From: an uncultured Eubacteriales bacterium
GTDB lineage: Bacteria > Bacillota > Clostridia > Oscillospirales > Oscillospiraceae
NCBI GenBank assembly: GCA_900540545.1
Contig: UQGJ01000055.1
Location: 1-17,977, forward strand
Length of the DNA: 17,977 nt
Direction of reading: 5' to 3'
Shown: one piece after another, positions 7,433 through 14,570 of the stretch
How positions within the stretch are numbered: the first letter of the stretch is position 1
Layout: every line of letters begins with the position of its first letter
Made by a program: the position numbers and the translations under genes
The notes under the pieces: model-generated
Told to the model about the DNA's origin: nothing
Databases searched by the model: none
Seen by the model: the letters and a program-made list of their open reading frames with translations, nothing else

Positions 7433-7473
7433 CATTCTGCATTCCTGCATTCTGCATTCCTGCATTCTGCATT
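7433..7473. repeat. 15-bp tandem repeat, 2.7 copies
   Basis: The unit CATTCTGCATTCCTG occurs at 7433-7447 and 7448-7462, then partly at 7463-7473. Each unit is itself a near-duplicate of a 7-8 base word (CATTCTG / CATTCCTG). It lies inside a family C element and looks like slippage expansion. Confidence 0.9.
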
Positions 7474-7477
7474 ACCC

Positions 7478-7527
7478 CCCCCGTCCCGCCCACAGGCGTA
7501 ATTCTTCATTCTTCCTTCTTAATTCTC
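7478..7527. repeat. Family C intergenic element overlapping the end of the membrane-protein gene
   Basis: Contains CCCGTCCCGCCCACAGGCG followed by TAATTCTTCATTCTT and TTAATT. The same order of words occurs at 15064-15100 after the ABC permease gene, and a diverged version at 7404-7474. The repeat runs over the stop codon of the gene at 7519-8073 and supplies its last codons. Confidence 0.7.
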
Positions 7528-8073
7528 AAAGCACTCCCTCAACTGAAACAGCCCCGCCATCAGCAAAAACCCCACCACGGCGTTGACCACCACCAGCCCC
7601 ACGCCCACCCCGGAGCCCAGGCTGTCTTCGGCGGGCCGGAGGCTGACCAGCAGGAACAGAACGGTGCCCAGCACCACCTGGACCGTCCGCCGCCGCAGCA
7701 GCCGCCGGTCCAGGCCGTCCCCCTGGGCCTGATACTCCGCCGCCAGGGCGGCAAAGTCGGTGAAGAGCTGAAAGTGGAAGTAGAGGCTCACGGCCTGGAC
7801 GATGATGTCCAGCGGGTACAGCCGCCCGTCCAGTCCGGCCCCCACCCAGGACAGCAGCCAGTCCGCCCCCGCCCACAGGCCCAGCAGCACGCACAGGTTC
7901 CGCAGCAGCCCCAGCTCCCGCCGCTCCCCCTCCAGCAGGCCGATGGCCCCGTAGAGCAGGGCGTAGCCCACAAAAGCGGGTAGGATGCTCACCGTCCCCA
8001 GCTTGATGTCCAGATAGAGGAACAGGTAGGCCCACGCCGCCCTGGCGCAGCCCTCGTGCAAATTCTCTCTCAT
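7519..8073 (-). CDS. Integral membrane protein of the blaI/blaR1-like operon, function unknown
   Basis: 184 residues, hydrophobic, with four to five likely membrane segments: about 12-45 (one or two helices, through FVGYALLYGAIGLL), 56-80 (LCVLLGLWAGADWLLSWVGAG), 84-108 and two near the C-terminus (VVLGTVLFLLVSL and VGLVVVNAVVGFLLMAGLF). An Arg-rich loop (about 122-129) lies between helices. I recognise no family. The ATG at 8073 overlaps the TGA of the M56 gene (ATGA, 8070-8073), so translation is probably coupled. This makes it the third and last gene of the BlaI-regulated operon, and it may act as a partner or output of the sensor. The final residues are encoded within a dispersed repeat, so the C-terminus may vary between strains. 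Confidence 0.85.
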   Translation of the reverse strand: MRENLHEGCARAAWAYLFLYLDIKLGTVSILPAFVGYALLYGAIGLLEGERRELGLLRNLCVLLGLWAGADWLLSWVGAGLDGRLYPLDIIVQAVSLYFHFQLFTDFAALAAEYQAQGDGLDRRLLRRRTVQVVLGTVLFLLVSLRPAEDSLGSGVGVGLVVVNAVVGFLLMAGLFQLRECFEN

Positions 8074-10034
8074 GCCGCCCCTCCTTCCACGGGAGTGAGG
8101 ATCAGGGTGCCGCTGCTCTCACGATTGACCTGCATGATAGCGGCGAAGCCCTCGGGGGGTCCCCCCGGAAAATACAGGGCCCTTCCGCCGCCGGTGCCGA
8201 GCCTGCCGTCCCAGTCCTCTCCCGACGCTATGGTGCGCGAGACCCAGCGGGTCCCGTCAGGATTGCTTCCGCTGCTGTTTGACAGGCCATAATGGCTGGT
8301 AGACAGCTCCGGGAGGCTGCCGTCCGCCGACAGAGGCGCATAGGAGAGACCGGCGGAGCGGATGTCCGCCCGCTCCGCTTCGCCGCCCAAAAAGACGCCG
8401 CTGGCGAAGGTGGATGCGTTCTCCTCGTAAAAGGATGCGTGGGGCTTAGGGGCCATATCAAAGGATGCCGCACTGCTCCAAAACTGGATGCCTGAATTGG
8501 TGGGCTTCACCGCGTTGTCCACCAAATGAATCGTCTGATAGACGACCTCCACCCGGAAGCCCAGGGCCTCCCCGGTATAGGTAGCGGCCCCGGGCAGATA
8601 AGAACTGCCCATGGAGAGCCAAGCCCCATCGGAGACCCCCATATGACCAGTATCCTCCAATTGAAACTCCCCCGTCGGCTCCACCATCCAACCATCCACA
8701 TCCCGCCGTGCCGCCACGGCCTGAGTCGCCACCCGCAGATAGACGCTGACGATGCCCTGCTCGCCGGTGACGGGCTCGGTCTCGGTCAGCGGGAACACCA
8801 TCAGCGCCGTATACCCCCCCGCCCCGTCGGGCCGCAGATTGTAGATAAAATATCCCGACCAGACATCCGCCGTCCCCGGCAGTCCGCTGTCCCAGTCCGC
8901 GCTGCCCTGGTCCTCCATGGCCTGGGCCAAAGCGGCGTGGTCCGCCACCGGGGCGCACAGGGCCCGGTAGACCCCGTTCCCGGTGAGGACCGCCTTGCCG
9001 TAGGCGTCCAGCGCCCCGGCCACGGTGGTGCAGCGCTCGGCCCGGGCCTGGGCCATGGCCCAGACCGGGTGCTCCCAGCTCCCGAACCCGGCCCAGACCG
9101 CCCCGGCGGGCCGCTCCAGCAGCACCGGCGCCGCCAGCACCACCGCCACGCACACCGACGCCAGGGCCATCCCCCTGGGATAGCGTTTGAACCGCACGAT
9201 GGCATCGATGCGCCGGGCGATGTTGGCCCCGCCGTTGGACAGGGACGAGGTGCCGGGGGCCCGGGCGTATTGCTCGTCGGCCATGGACAGGAGGATGCGC
9301 CCGTAGTCCCGCCGGTCCTCCCCCTCCAGCCGCTCCAGCACCCGTTGGTCGCACAGGGCCTCGGCGTCGTTGCCCGCCCGGTCGGCGCAGTACCACAGCA
9401 GGGGATTGCACCAGTGCAGGCACCGCAGCAGCCCCGTCACCAGCCCCCACGCCACGTCCCGGTGCTTCAAATGAAGCAGCTCGTGTAGAATGACCTTGTC
9501 GTCCACCACCGCCCCGGCGGGCAGGGCCAGCACGGGCCGGAACACCCCGCACACAAAGGCCGAGGACAGCCCCGGCACCTCCACCGCCCGGCAGGGCTTC
9601 AACCCGTACCGCTCCGCCACCGCCCGGACCTGGCCCCCGTCGTTGGGCGTCCCCCGCCCCAGCGCCCGCCGGAGCCGGAGATAGGCCAGCAGATAGCGCA
9701 GCAGCAGAACGACTACGCCCAAACAGTATACATAATATATAATATTGTCAACTGAAAAAACCAGGGGCAGCGCGGGCAGGGGGACGGGGGCCGTCACCCT
9801 GGTCAGGCTGTACGCCCCGGTGAGCAGGGTCTTGGCCGCCTCCACCAGCAGAGGCCAGGGGAAGAGGACCGCCCGCCGGGCGGGCAGGACCAGCGCCAGG
9901 GCCAGCAGCCCCCACACGGCGTACTGCCACCGGGGGGACAGCTTGTCCCGCAGCAGCCACTTCACCGCCAGCAGCATGGCCGCCACCCCGGAGGCCGTCA
10001 GGGTCTGGAGCAGAAAGGACCAAAGATCGGTCAA
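8070..10034 (-). CDS. BlaR1/MecR1-like M56 membrane metallopeptidase with an unrecognised C-terminal domain
   Basis: 654 residues from the TTG start. The N-terminal part has the M56 plan: membrane helices near 1-25, 32-50 and 78-105, then the zinc motif HELLH (184-188) followed by KHRD, and another helix near 290-310 (MALASVCVAVVLAAPVLL). In BlaR1-type proteins this domain cleaves, or triggers cleavage of, the cognate BlaI repressor when an external domain is activated. The external C-terminal region (about 310-654) lacks the SxxK, SxN and KTG motifs of penicillin-binding domains, so beta-lactam sensing is unlikely. Start choice: GGAGG directly abuts a GTG at 10043, leaving no spacer, but lies 8 bases before TTG at 10034, which I prefer. 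It is the second gene after the BlaI-type repressor and overlaps the next gene by 4 bp. Confidence 0.92.
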   Translation of the reverse strand: MTDLWSFLLQTLTASGVAAMLLAVKWLLRDKLSPRWQYAVWGLLALALVLPARRAVLFPWPLLVEAAKTLLTGAYSLTRVTAPVPLPALPLVFSVDNIIYYVYCLGVVVLLLRYLLAYLRLRRALGRGTPNDGGQVRAVAERYGLKPCRAVEVPGLSSAFVCGVFRPVLALPAGAVVDDKVILHELLHLKHRDVAWGLVTGLLRCLHWCNPLLWYCADRAGNDAEALCDQRVLERLEGEDRRDYGRILLSMADEQYARAPGTSSLSNGGANIARRIDAIVRFKRYPRGMALASVCVAVVLAAPVLLERPAGAVWAGFGSWEHPVWAMAQARAERCTTVAGALDAYGKAVLTGNGVYRALCAPVADHAALAQAMEDQGSADWDSGLPGTADVWSGYFIYNLRPDGAGGYTALMVFPLTETEPVTGEQGIVSVYLRVATQAVAARRDVDGWMVEPTGEFQLEDTGHMGVSDGAWLSMGSSYLPGAATYTGEALGFRVEVVYQTIHLVDNAVKPTNSGIQFWSSAASFDMAPKPHASFYEENASTFASGVFLGGEAERADIRSAGLSYAPLSADGSLPELSTSHYGLSNSSGSNPDGTRWVSRTIASGEDWDGRLGTGGGRALYFPGGPPEGFAAIMQVNRESSGTLILTPVEGGAA

Positions 10035-10059
10035 GAGAATCACCTCCGTCGTTGATAAG

Positions 10060-10102
10060 CCTTCCCCTGGGGGAAGGTGGCCCGAAGGGCCGGATGAGGG
10101 GA
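10060..10102. repeat. Two-hairpin intergenic element (family B), copy 1
   Basis: CCTTCCCC/GGGGAAGG (10060-10077) followed by GGCCC-GAA-GGGCC (10079-10091) and GGATGAGGGG. It separates the repressor and M56 genes. A structurally similar but diverged element is at 14982-15040. Confidence 0.65.
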
Positions 10103-10124
10103 CAGCCGGGCCAAGCCGCCCGCC

Positions 10125-10490
10125 CTATACCTCCATCTCATCCAGCATCCGCCGCAGCCGCTCCCGGTCCTGGGCGGACAGCTTTTCCTCCTTCAAAAAA
10201 GCGGCCACCAGGTCCCCGGCGGAGCCCCGGTAGACCCGCTCCAAAAAGTCCCGCCGCTGGCTGGCCTGGCAGTCCGCCCGGTCCACCGCCGCCCGGTACA
10301 GGTGGGGATAGGGGTCCTTGTCGATGACCACCAGCCCCTTCTTCTCCATCCGGGTCAGGTAGGTGAGCACCGTGTTCCGGCTCCACCCCGTGTCCTCCCG
10401 CAGCGCCTCCACCACCTGCCCCAGCGTGGCCCCATCAGAGTCCCAAAGCGCCGCCAAAACCCGCCACTCAGTATCATTGATCGCAGACAT
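10125..10490 (-). CDS. BlaI/MecI-family transcriptional repressor
   Basis: 121 residues. The N-terminal winged helix (about 5-70) contains NDTEWRVLAALW and SRNTVLTYLTRMEKKG, typical of BlaI/MecI/CopY repressors. The C-terminal dimerisation part (about 78-121) contains FLERVYRGSAGDLVAAFLKEEKLS, the region where BlaI is cut after induction. Ala97-Phe98 aligns by eye with the known Asn-Phe scissile bond. The CxC metal hooks of CopY are absent, so copper sensing is unlikely. The start at 10490 (MSAIND) has AGGAGG 7 bases upstream. A start at 10520 would lie in the operator region and has no ribosome binding site. Two TACA-N2-TGTA operators and a -35/-10 pair lie directly upstream, so the gene should repress itself and the two genes after it. 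Confidence 0.95.
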   Translation of the reverse strand: MSAINDTEWRVLAALWDSDGATLGQVVEALREDTGWSRNTVLTYLTRMEKKGLVVIDKDPYPHLYRAAVDRADCQASQRRDFLERVYRGSAGDLVAAFLKEEKLSAQDRERLRRMLDEMEV

Positions 10491-10501
10491 AACAAAACCT
10501 C

Positions 10502-10513
10502 CTACACATGTAG
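10502..10513. promoter_or_regulatory. BlaI-type operator O1
   Basis: CTACACATGTAG, a match to the TACA-N2-TGTA box bound by BlaI/MecI/CopY repressors. It lies downstream of the -10, between the probable transcription start and the ribosome binding site of the repressor gene. Confidence 0.85.
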
Positions 10514-10526
10514 TATCCACGATAAG

Positions 10527-10556
10527 ATACTACACCTGTAGGAGGCCGCTTGTCAA
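10527..10556 (-). promoter_or_regulatory. Promoter of the repressor/M56/membrane-protein operon
   Basis: On the minus strand, TTGACA (10551-10556), 18-bp spacer, TAGTAT (10527-10532). Operator O2 occupies the spacer and part of the -10, and O1 lies just downstream. Repressor binding would therefore block polymerase. Confidence 0.8.
10530..10541. promoter_or_regulatory. BlaI-type operator O2
   Basis: CTACACCTGTAG, with TACA-N2-TGTA at 10531-10540. Its centre is 28 bp from that of O1. The two operators form one larger inverted repeat, in which GTAGTATC (10510-10517) and GATACTAC (10526-10533) face each other across 8 bp. Confidence 0.85.
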
Positions 10557-10587
10557 GAGGGACGGCGCTCCCGCGCGGGGGCCAGGA

Positions 10588-10639
10588 TTCTTTTCTCGAA
10601 AAGAACCCTGGGAAGAAACGACCAGGGCTTCGGCCCTGG
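10588..10639. repeat. Paired hairpins upstream of the BlaI operon promoter
   Basis: TTCTTTTC-TC-GAAAAGAA (10588-10605) resembles the family A palindrome. It is followed by a 7-bp stem capped by a TTCG tetraloop (CCAGGGC 10622-10628, GCCCTGG 10633-10639). Neither has a T-tract. Confidence 0.6.
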
Positions 10640-10809
10640 ACCTATTGGGGCGGCGCCGACGGGGCTTGGTGGTTGAAACCGGCGCGAGGTAACAAGTCCA
10701 CCCTCCCGCCCCCGCCCCGGCCGTTACGGCCTAACACGCAATTGTTCACCCCCATGCGCTGGCGCGGCGCGCCTGGCATGGCAATGCCCGGCAAGGCGGG
10801 TGCTGGGAC

Positions 10810-10882
10810 GGGCCGCCGGGGTCGGCGGCCCCTACGGCAGGAAACCAAAAGTCTCTTGTAGGGGCCGCCCAGTGGGCGGCCC
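10810..10882. repeat. Two related GC hairpins
   Basis: GGGCCGCC/GGCGGCCC (10810-10831) and a perfect GGGCCGCCC-AGT-GGGCGGCCC (10862-10882). CCCTAC follows the first and GTAGGGG precedes the second. The pair is therefore an inverted arrangement of one dispersed element about 30 bp apart. Confidence 0.65.
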
Positions 10883-11146
10883 GTGCAGGCTGGCAATGGG
10901 CGGAAAGCCAATTCAAGCACGCACCAATGGCGGCTTGTTTGCACCAATAAAAACGCAACTACTCACAGGTTTTGCCGGGTCATATGCCGAGGGGCGGCAG
11001 CCGAAGTTGTTCTAGCGCCAGACCGATACGAGCTGCAACAGCCCCCAAGTCTTGCCAGCCCCCGAAAACCGTACCGCCGCCCGCCCGTTCCCCGGGGTCC
11101 AGGGGGCGGCGGATAGGGCATTGAAAATGCCCGTGCCGCCCCCGGT

Positions 11147-11207
11147 CCTTCTTTCCGTCCCCTTTCTTCGAGAAGAAAGGGGACCCCCCGGAGGGACTCC
11201 GCCCCCG
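11147..11207. repeat. Palindromic intergenic repeat, family A copy 3
   Basis: A 13-bp perfect stem, GTCCCCTTTCTTC (11157-11169) and GAAGAAAGGGGAC (11172-11184). It has the same left flank (CTTTCC) and right flank (CCCCCCGGAGGGACTC) as copy 1. It sits just after the nagZ stop and may also act as the 3' end of that transcript. Confidence 0.75.
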
Positions 11208-11222
11208 GCAGGGCCCCCGCCC

Positions 11223-12446
11223 CTACTTCAAAATCTCATCGATTTGCTGGTTCAGCGCCTCCACATCCGGCCCGTCCACGGCTCCGTCCTCCACCCCAAA
11301 CCGCACCTTCAGCGCCAAGACCCGATAAACGCTCTCGTCCAACCGCGCTTGGGAGATGCGCCCAGCCTCCACGGCCTCCAGCAGCGCCGTCCGGGCCTCG
11401 TCCACATTGTCCCGCCCGTGGCAGACCAGCGCCACATCGCACCCGGCCTCCACGGCCATCACGCAGGCCTCCCCCACGCCGTAGTGCTCCGTGATGGCCC
11501 CCATGGTCATGTCGTCGGTGAACACCACCCCGCCGAACCCCATCTCCCCCCGCAGCAGGTCGTTGACCACAGCAGGGGAGAGGGAGGCGGGCCGGTCCGG
11601 GTCCAGGGCCTTCATCAGGATGTGGGCCACCATGACGGCGGGGGTCCCCCCGTCGATGGCCGCCTGGAAGGGCTTCAGCTCGGCCCCCCGCAGCTCCGCA
11701 ACCGTCTTTTCCACCACCGGCAGGTCCGCGTGGGAGTCCACGTCGGTGTCCCCGTGGCCGGGGAAGTGCTTGACCACGGGGATCACGCCGCCCCCCGCCA
11801 GTGCCTGGGCGGCAACCGGCCCCCGCTCCGCCACAGTCTCGGCGTCGGTGCCCAGGGCCCGGTCGCCAATGACGGTGTTGTCCGGGTTGGACCACACGTC
11901 CAGGCTGGGGGCAAAATCCAGGTTGAAGCCGAAGGCGGCGCAGGCGGCGGCCAGGGCCGCGCCATAGGCCCCGGGGTCCGTGACGTCGCCCGCCTTAGGC
12001 GTGCGGTGGACCTCCGGCGGCATCCGGTCCACCCGGCCCCCCTCCTGGTCCACGGACACAAAGAGAGGGATGCCGCCCCCATTCAGCCCCTTGACCTCAT
12101 TGGTGAGGCCCACCAACTGTTCGGCGCTCTCCACGTTCCGCTTGAACAGAATGACGCCGCCCACCTGATACTCCTGTACATAGGCCGTCACGTCCGCCCC
12201 GGCCTGGGTCCCATCAAAGCCCACCACCAGCAACTGCCCCACCTTTTCCTCGGTGGTCATGCCCTCCAGTTGGACCCGGATGGGGTCCGGGGCCGGTGTA
12301 GGCTCTGGCGTGGGCAGGGGAGTGGGGGAGGGCGTGACCACCGGGGCCGGAGTGGCCGTGGGCTGGGGCGTCCGGGCCTGACACCCGGCGGCAGAGAGCA
12401 ATACCAGGAGCGATAGCGCCCCGGATAAAATACGTCTAGTTATCAC
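11223..12446 (-). CDS. nagZ: Lipoprotein beta-N-acetylhexosaminidase, glycoside hydrolase family 3
   Basis: 407 residues. A signal peptide with lipobox LSAAGC ends at Cys22, so the protein should be anchored outside the membrane. A Pro/Thr-rich linker (about 25-50) separates the anchor from the GH3 catalytic domain. NagZ signatures are clear: KHFPGHGDTDVDSHADLP with His239 (the His of the Asp-His acid/base pair) and FTDDMTMGAI with Asp311/Asp312 (nucleophile region). The family removes terminal beta-linked N-acetylglucosamine, typically from peptidoglycan muropeptides during cell-wall recycling. Cell-wall turnover outside the cell is the likely role here. The GTG start at 12446 overlaps the rnr stop (GTGA, 12443-12446), so it is probably translated by coupling after RNase R. 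Only the GH3 domain is seen; there is no extra C-terminal domain. Confidence 0.94.
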   Translation of the reverse strand: MITRRILSGALSLLVLLSAAGCQARTPQPTATPAPVVTPSPTPLPTPEPTPAPDPIRVQLEGMTTEEKVGQLLVVGFDGTQAGADVTAYVQEYQVGGVILFKRNVESAEQLVGLTNEVKGLNGGGIPLFVSVDQEGGRVDRMPPEVHRTPKAGDVTDPGAYGAALAAACAAFGFNLDFAPSLDVWSNPDNTVIGDRALGTDAETVAERGPVAAQALAGGGVIPVVKHFPGHGDTDVDSHADLPVVEKTVAELRGAELKPFQAAIDGGTPAVMVAHILMKALDPDRPASLSPAVVNDLLRGEMGFGGVVFTDDMTMGAITEHYGVGEACVMAVEAGCDVALVCHGRDNVDEARTALLEAVEAGRISQARLDESVYRVLALKVRFGVEDGAVDGPDVEALNQQIDEILK

Positions 12447-14470
12447 CGCTTCTTCCCCTTGCCCCGCTTGGGGGGCCGGTATCCGGGCTTGCCGCCCCGG
12501 TGCTTGGGGGGCTCCTTTTTCCGGGCCGGGGCCTGCTTGGTCTGGACCGAGGACTCCCCCCGGCGCTCCACCCCCGGCAGGGTGAAGTCGATCTGCCCCG
12601 ACCCGGCGTTGGCGGCGGCGCAGACCACCTCCAACGGCATCCCGAAGGAGTAGACGAATTTGGTTCGGGTCCCGGTGAGGGTCATCCGCACCTCGTCGTA
12701 CTCATAGCGGTCCTCGGGCAGGTCGGCGGCCGCCACCAGCCCCTCCACCCCGTTAGCGAGGGCCACGAACAGGCCGAACTTGGTCACGCCGCTCACCGCC
12801 CCGGTGAACTGCTCCCCGAGGTGGGCGCGCATGAACTCGGCCAGATAGCACTTCTCGATCTCCCGCTCGGCGTTCATGGCCTTGACCTCCCGGTCGGAGG
12901 ACTGCACCGCCGCCCGCTGGGCCGCCGCCGTCAGCCTGCCCATGGGCTTGCCGTCCAGCATGGCGGTGAGGACCCGGTGGACCATCAAGTCCGGGTAGCG
13001 CCGGATGGGGGAAGTGAAGTGGCAGTAGTATTCCGCCGCCAGCCCGAAGTGCCCCAGGTTTTCCACGTCGTACCGGGCCTTCATCAGGCTCCGCAGCACC
13101 ATGGTGTGGATGGCGGGGGCCTGAGGGGTGCCCTTGGCCCCGTCCAGCACCTTTTGGAGGCTGCCGTTGTCCGCCTGCTTCAAATCAAAGCCCAGGGGGG
13201 CCAGCATGGCCCGCAGGGTGGTGGTCTTGTCCTCCGAGGGCTTCTCGTGGACCCGGTACACCCCCGGCAGCTTGGCCTCAAAGAGGTGCCGGGCCACGCA
13301 CTCGTTGGCCGAGAGCATGAAGGACTCAATGAGGGCCTCCGACTCCCCGGACTCCCGCACCCGGATGTCCACCGGGTCGCCTGTCTCGTCGCAGACGATA
13401 TAGCACTCCTGGCTCTCCAAATCCAGCGCCCCCCGGCTCCGCCGCCGCTTTTCCAGGGCCTTGGCCAGAGCCCCCATGTCCTTGAGCATGGGCAGGATGT
13501 GGGCGTACCGCTCCGCCAGCTCCGGCAGCTTGTCCGCCAGCAGCAGGTTGCAGTCGTCATAGGTCATCCGCTCGGTGGAACGGATGACGGTCTTGGCGAT
13601 GGTGTGCTCCAGCACCTGCCCGGTCCTGTCCATGGTCATGATGCACGACAGGGCCAGCCGGTCCACCTGGGGATTCAGGGAGCAGATGCCGTTGGACAGC
13701 TCCACCGGCAGCATGGGCACCACCTGGTCGGCGAAGTACACCGACGTGGACCGGTTCCACGCCTCCAAATCCAGGGGGGACCCCTCGGTGACGTAGTGGG
13801 ACACGTCGGCGATGTGGACCCCCAGCACCCAGTTGCCGTCGGTGTTTTTCTCCAGGCTCACCGCGTCGTCGAAGTCCTTGGAGGAGGCCCCGTCGATGGT
13901 GATGACGGTCTTGCCCCGCAGGTCCAGCCGCCCGGCCATGGCCTCCGGCTCCACCTCGTCGGGGGCCAGCTGGGCCGCGGCCCGGACGGGGGCGGGGAAG
14001 ACGCGCTCGATGCCGTAGTTGTAGAGGATGGCCTCCACGCTGGCCTTCCGGGTGCCGTCCCGGCCAAAGACCTCCTTCAGCGTGCCCATGGGGGGCGTCT
14101 TGCGGCTGCCGAAGCTCTGCATGGCCACCGCCGCCTTGTCCCCGGCCTTCACCGTGCCCACCCGGCCCACCACCTTCACGGCGTGGGGCAGCCGGTCGCT
14201 GCTGGGGATGAGCCAGACCTCCCGGCCCCGCTTTTCAATGGCGCCCACCACGTTCTTATTGCCCCGGGCCACCACGGCGGTGACGAAGGCGGTCTGCCGC
14301 GCCGGGTCCCTGGGGTCGGGCCGGGTCTCCACGGTGACAGTGTCGCCGTTCCAGGCCCCCGCCTCGGCCCGTGGGGGCACGAAGAGGTCGCTCTCCCGCC
14401 CCGTGGCCCCCTCCGGGGTAAAAAATCCAAACCCCTTGCTGGAGGCCTGATAGGTTCCTTGGATACTCAT
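12443..14470 (-). CDS. rnr: Ribonuclease R (3'-5' exoribonuclease)
   Basis: 675 residues. It degrades structured RNA from the 3' end and takes part in mRNA and rRNA quality control, in many bacteria together with tmRNA/SmpB. Domains: an N-terminal OB/cold-shock-like domain (about 1-80, with KGFGFFTPE), the RNB catalytic domain with IDGASSKDFDDAV (Asp193, Asp199, Asp201 and Asp202 for metal binding), an S1 RNA-binding domain near 553-630 (FTGAVSGVTKFGLFVAL), and a Lys/Arg/Pro-rich tail from about 645. The start at 14470 (MSIQGTYQ) has AAAGGAG 12 bases upstream. A longer frame to 14515 overlaps the promoter and is rejected. It lies after secG, a conserved pairing in Bacillota, and is followed by the overlapping nagZ. 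No smpB gene follows here, although smpB is a frequent neighbour. Confidence 0.96.
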   Translation of the reverse strand: MSIQGTYQASSKGFGFFTPEGATGRESDLFVPPRAEAGAWNGDTVTVETRPDPRDPARQTAFVTAVVARGNKNVVGAIEKRGREVWLIPSSDRLPHAVKVVGRVGTVKAGDKAAVAMQSFGSRKTPPMGTLKEVFGRDGTRKASVEAILYNYGIERVFPAPVRAAAQLAPDEVEPEAMAGRLDLRGKTVITIDGASSKDFDDAVSLEKNTDGNWVLGVHIADVSHYVTEGSPLDLEAWNRSTSVYFADQVVPMLPVELSNGICSLNPQVDRLALSCIMTMDRTGQVLEHTIAKTVIRSTERMTYDDCNLLLADKLPELAERYAHILPMLKDMGALAKALEKRRRSRGALDLESQECYIVCDETGDPVDIRVRESGESEALIESFMLSANECVARHLFEAKLPGVYRVHEKPSEDKTTTLRAMLAPLGFDLKQADNGSLQKVLDGAKGTPQAPAIHTMVLRSLMKARYDVENLGHFGLAAEYYCHFTSPIRRYPDLMVHRVLTAMLDGKPMGRLTAAAQRAAVQSSDREVKAMNAEREIEKCYLAEFMRAHLGEQFTGAVSGVTKFGLFVALANGVEGLVAAADLPEDRYEYDEVRMTLTGTRTKFVYSFGMPLEVVCAAANAGSGQIDFTLPGVERRGESSVQTKQAPARKKEPPKHRGGKPGYRPPKRGKGKKR

Positions 14471-14503
14471 AATACAAACAATCTCCTTTGTAAACTCATG
14501 GAT

Positions 14504-14512
14504 AGTATAACA
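14504..14512 (-). promoter_or_regulatory. Probable extended -10 promoter for rnr-nagZ
   Basis: The minus strand reads TGTTATACT, with TATACT at 14504-14509, 34 bases before the start codon. The -35 position falls in the U-tract of the secG terminator and is weak. It gives rnr-nagZ expression independent of secG. Confidence 0.55.
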
Positions 14513-14524
14513 CATTTGGAACAG

Positions 14525-14558
14525 AAAAAGACGCTCCCCCGTGTCCGGAGGAGCGTCT
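14525..14558 (-). terminator. Intrinsic terminator after secG
   Basis: A 9-bp stem, AGACGCTCC (14529-14537) and GGAGCGTCT (14550-14558), with a U-run on the minus strand (14525-14529). It starts 13 bp after the secG stop and separates secG from rnr. Confidence 0.9.
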
Positions 14559-14570
14559 CATGCACGACGA

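Larger units (their letters stand above)
7034..7518. other. Gene-free spacer filled with repeats
   Basis: About 485 bp between the convergent ATPase and membrane-protein genes. Open frames here are proline/arginine-rich, have no ribosome binding site and run through repeats, so none is called. From 7354 on it is almost all repeat: the 55-bp hairpin element, a 15-bp tandem repeat and a family C element. The segment 7034-7353 shows no recognisable site. Confidence 0.7.
10557..11222. other. Gene-free spacer with several strong hairpins
   Basis: 666 bp between the start of the repressor operon and the end of nagZ. No frame has both a ribosome binding site and plausible composition. It holds hairpins at 10588-10605, 10622-10639, 10810-10831, 10862-10882, 11116-11132 and 11157-11184. 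The stretch 10885-11050 is less GC-rich and could be a decayed gene or insertion remnant, but nothing recognisable is seen. Confidence 0.65.

Noticed and set aside
7433..7473. Possible CRISPR-like array
   Set aside because: The 15-bp units are directly adjacent with no spacers, so it is a simple tandem repeat.
7006..7983. A 325-codon plus-strand frame after the ATPase gene
   Set aside because: It crosses repeats and runs opposite the well-supported membrane-protein gene. It is Pro/Gln/His-rich with no domain.
8070..9100. Beta-lactam sensor domain in the M56 protein
   Set aside because: No SxxK, SxN or KTG motif is visible in the C-terminal region.
10125..10490. Copper-responsive CopY repressor, suggested by the TACA-N2-TGTA boxes
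   Set aside because: The CxC metal-binding motifs are missing and the neighbour is an M56 peptidase, which fits BlaI/MecI.
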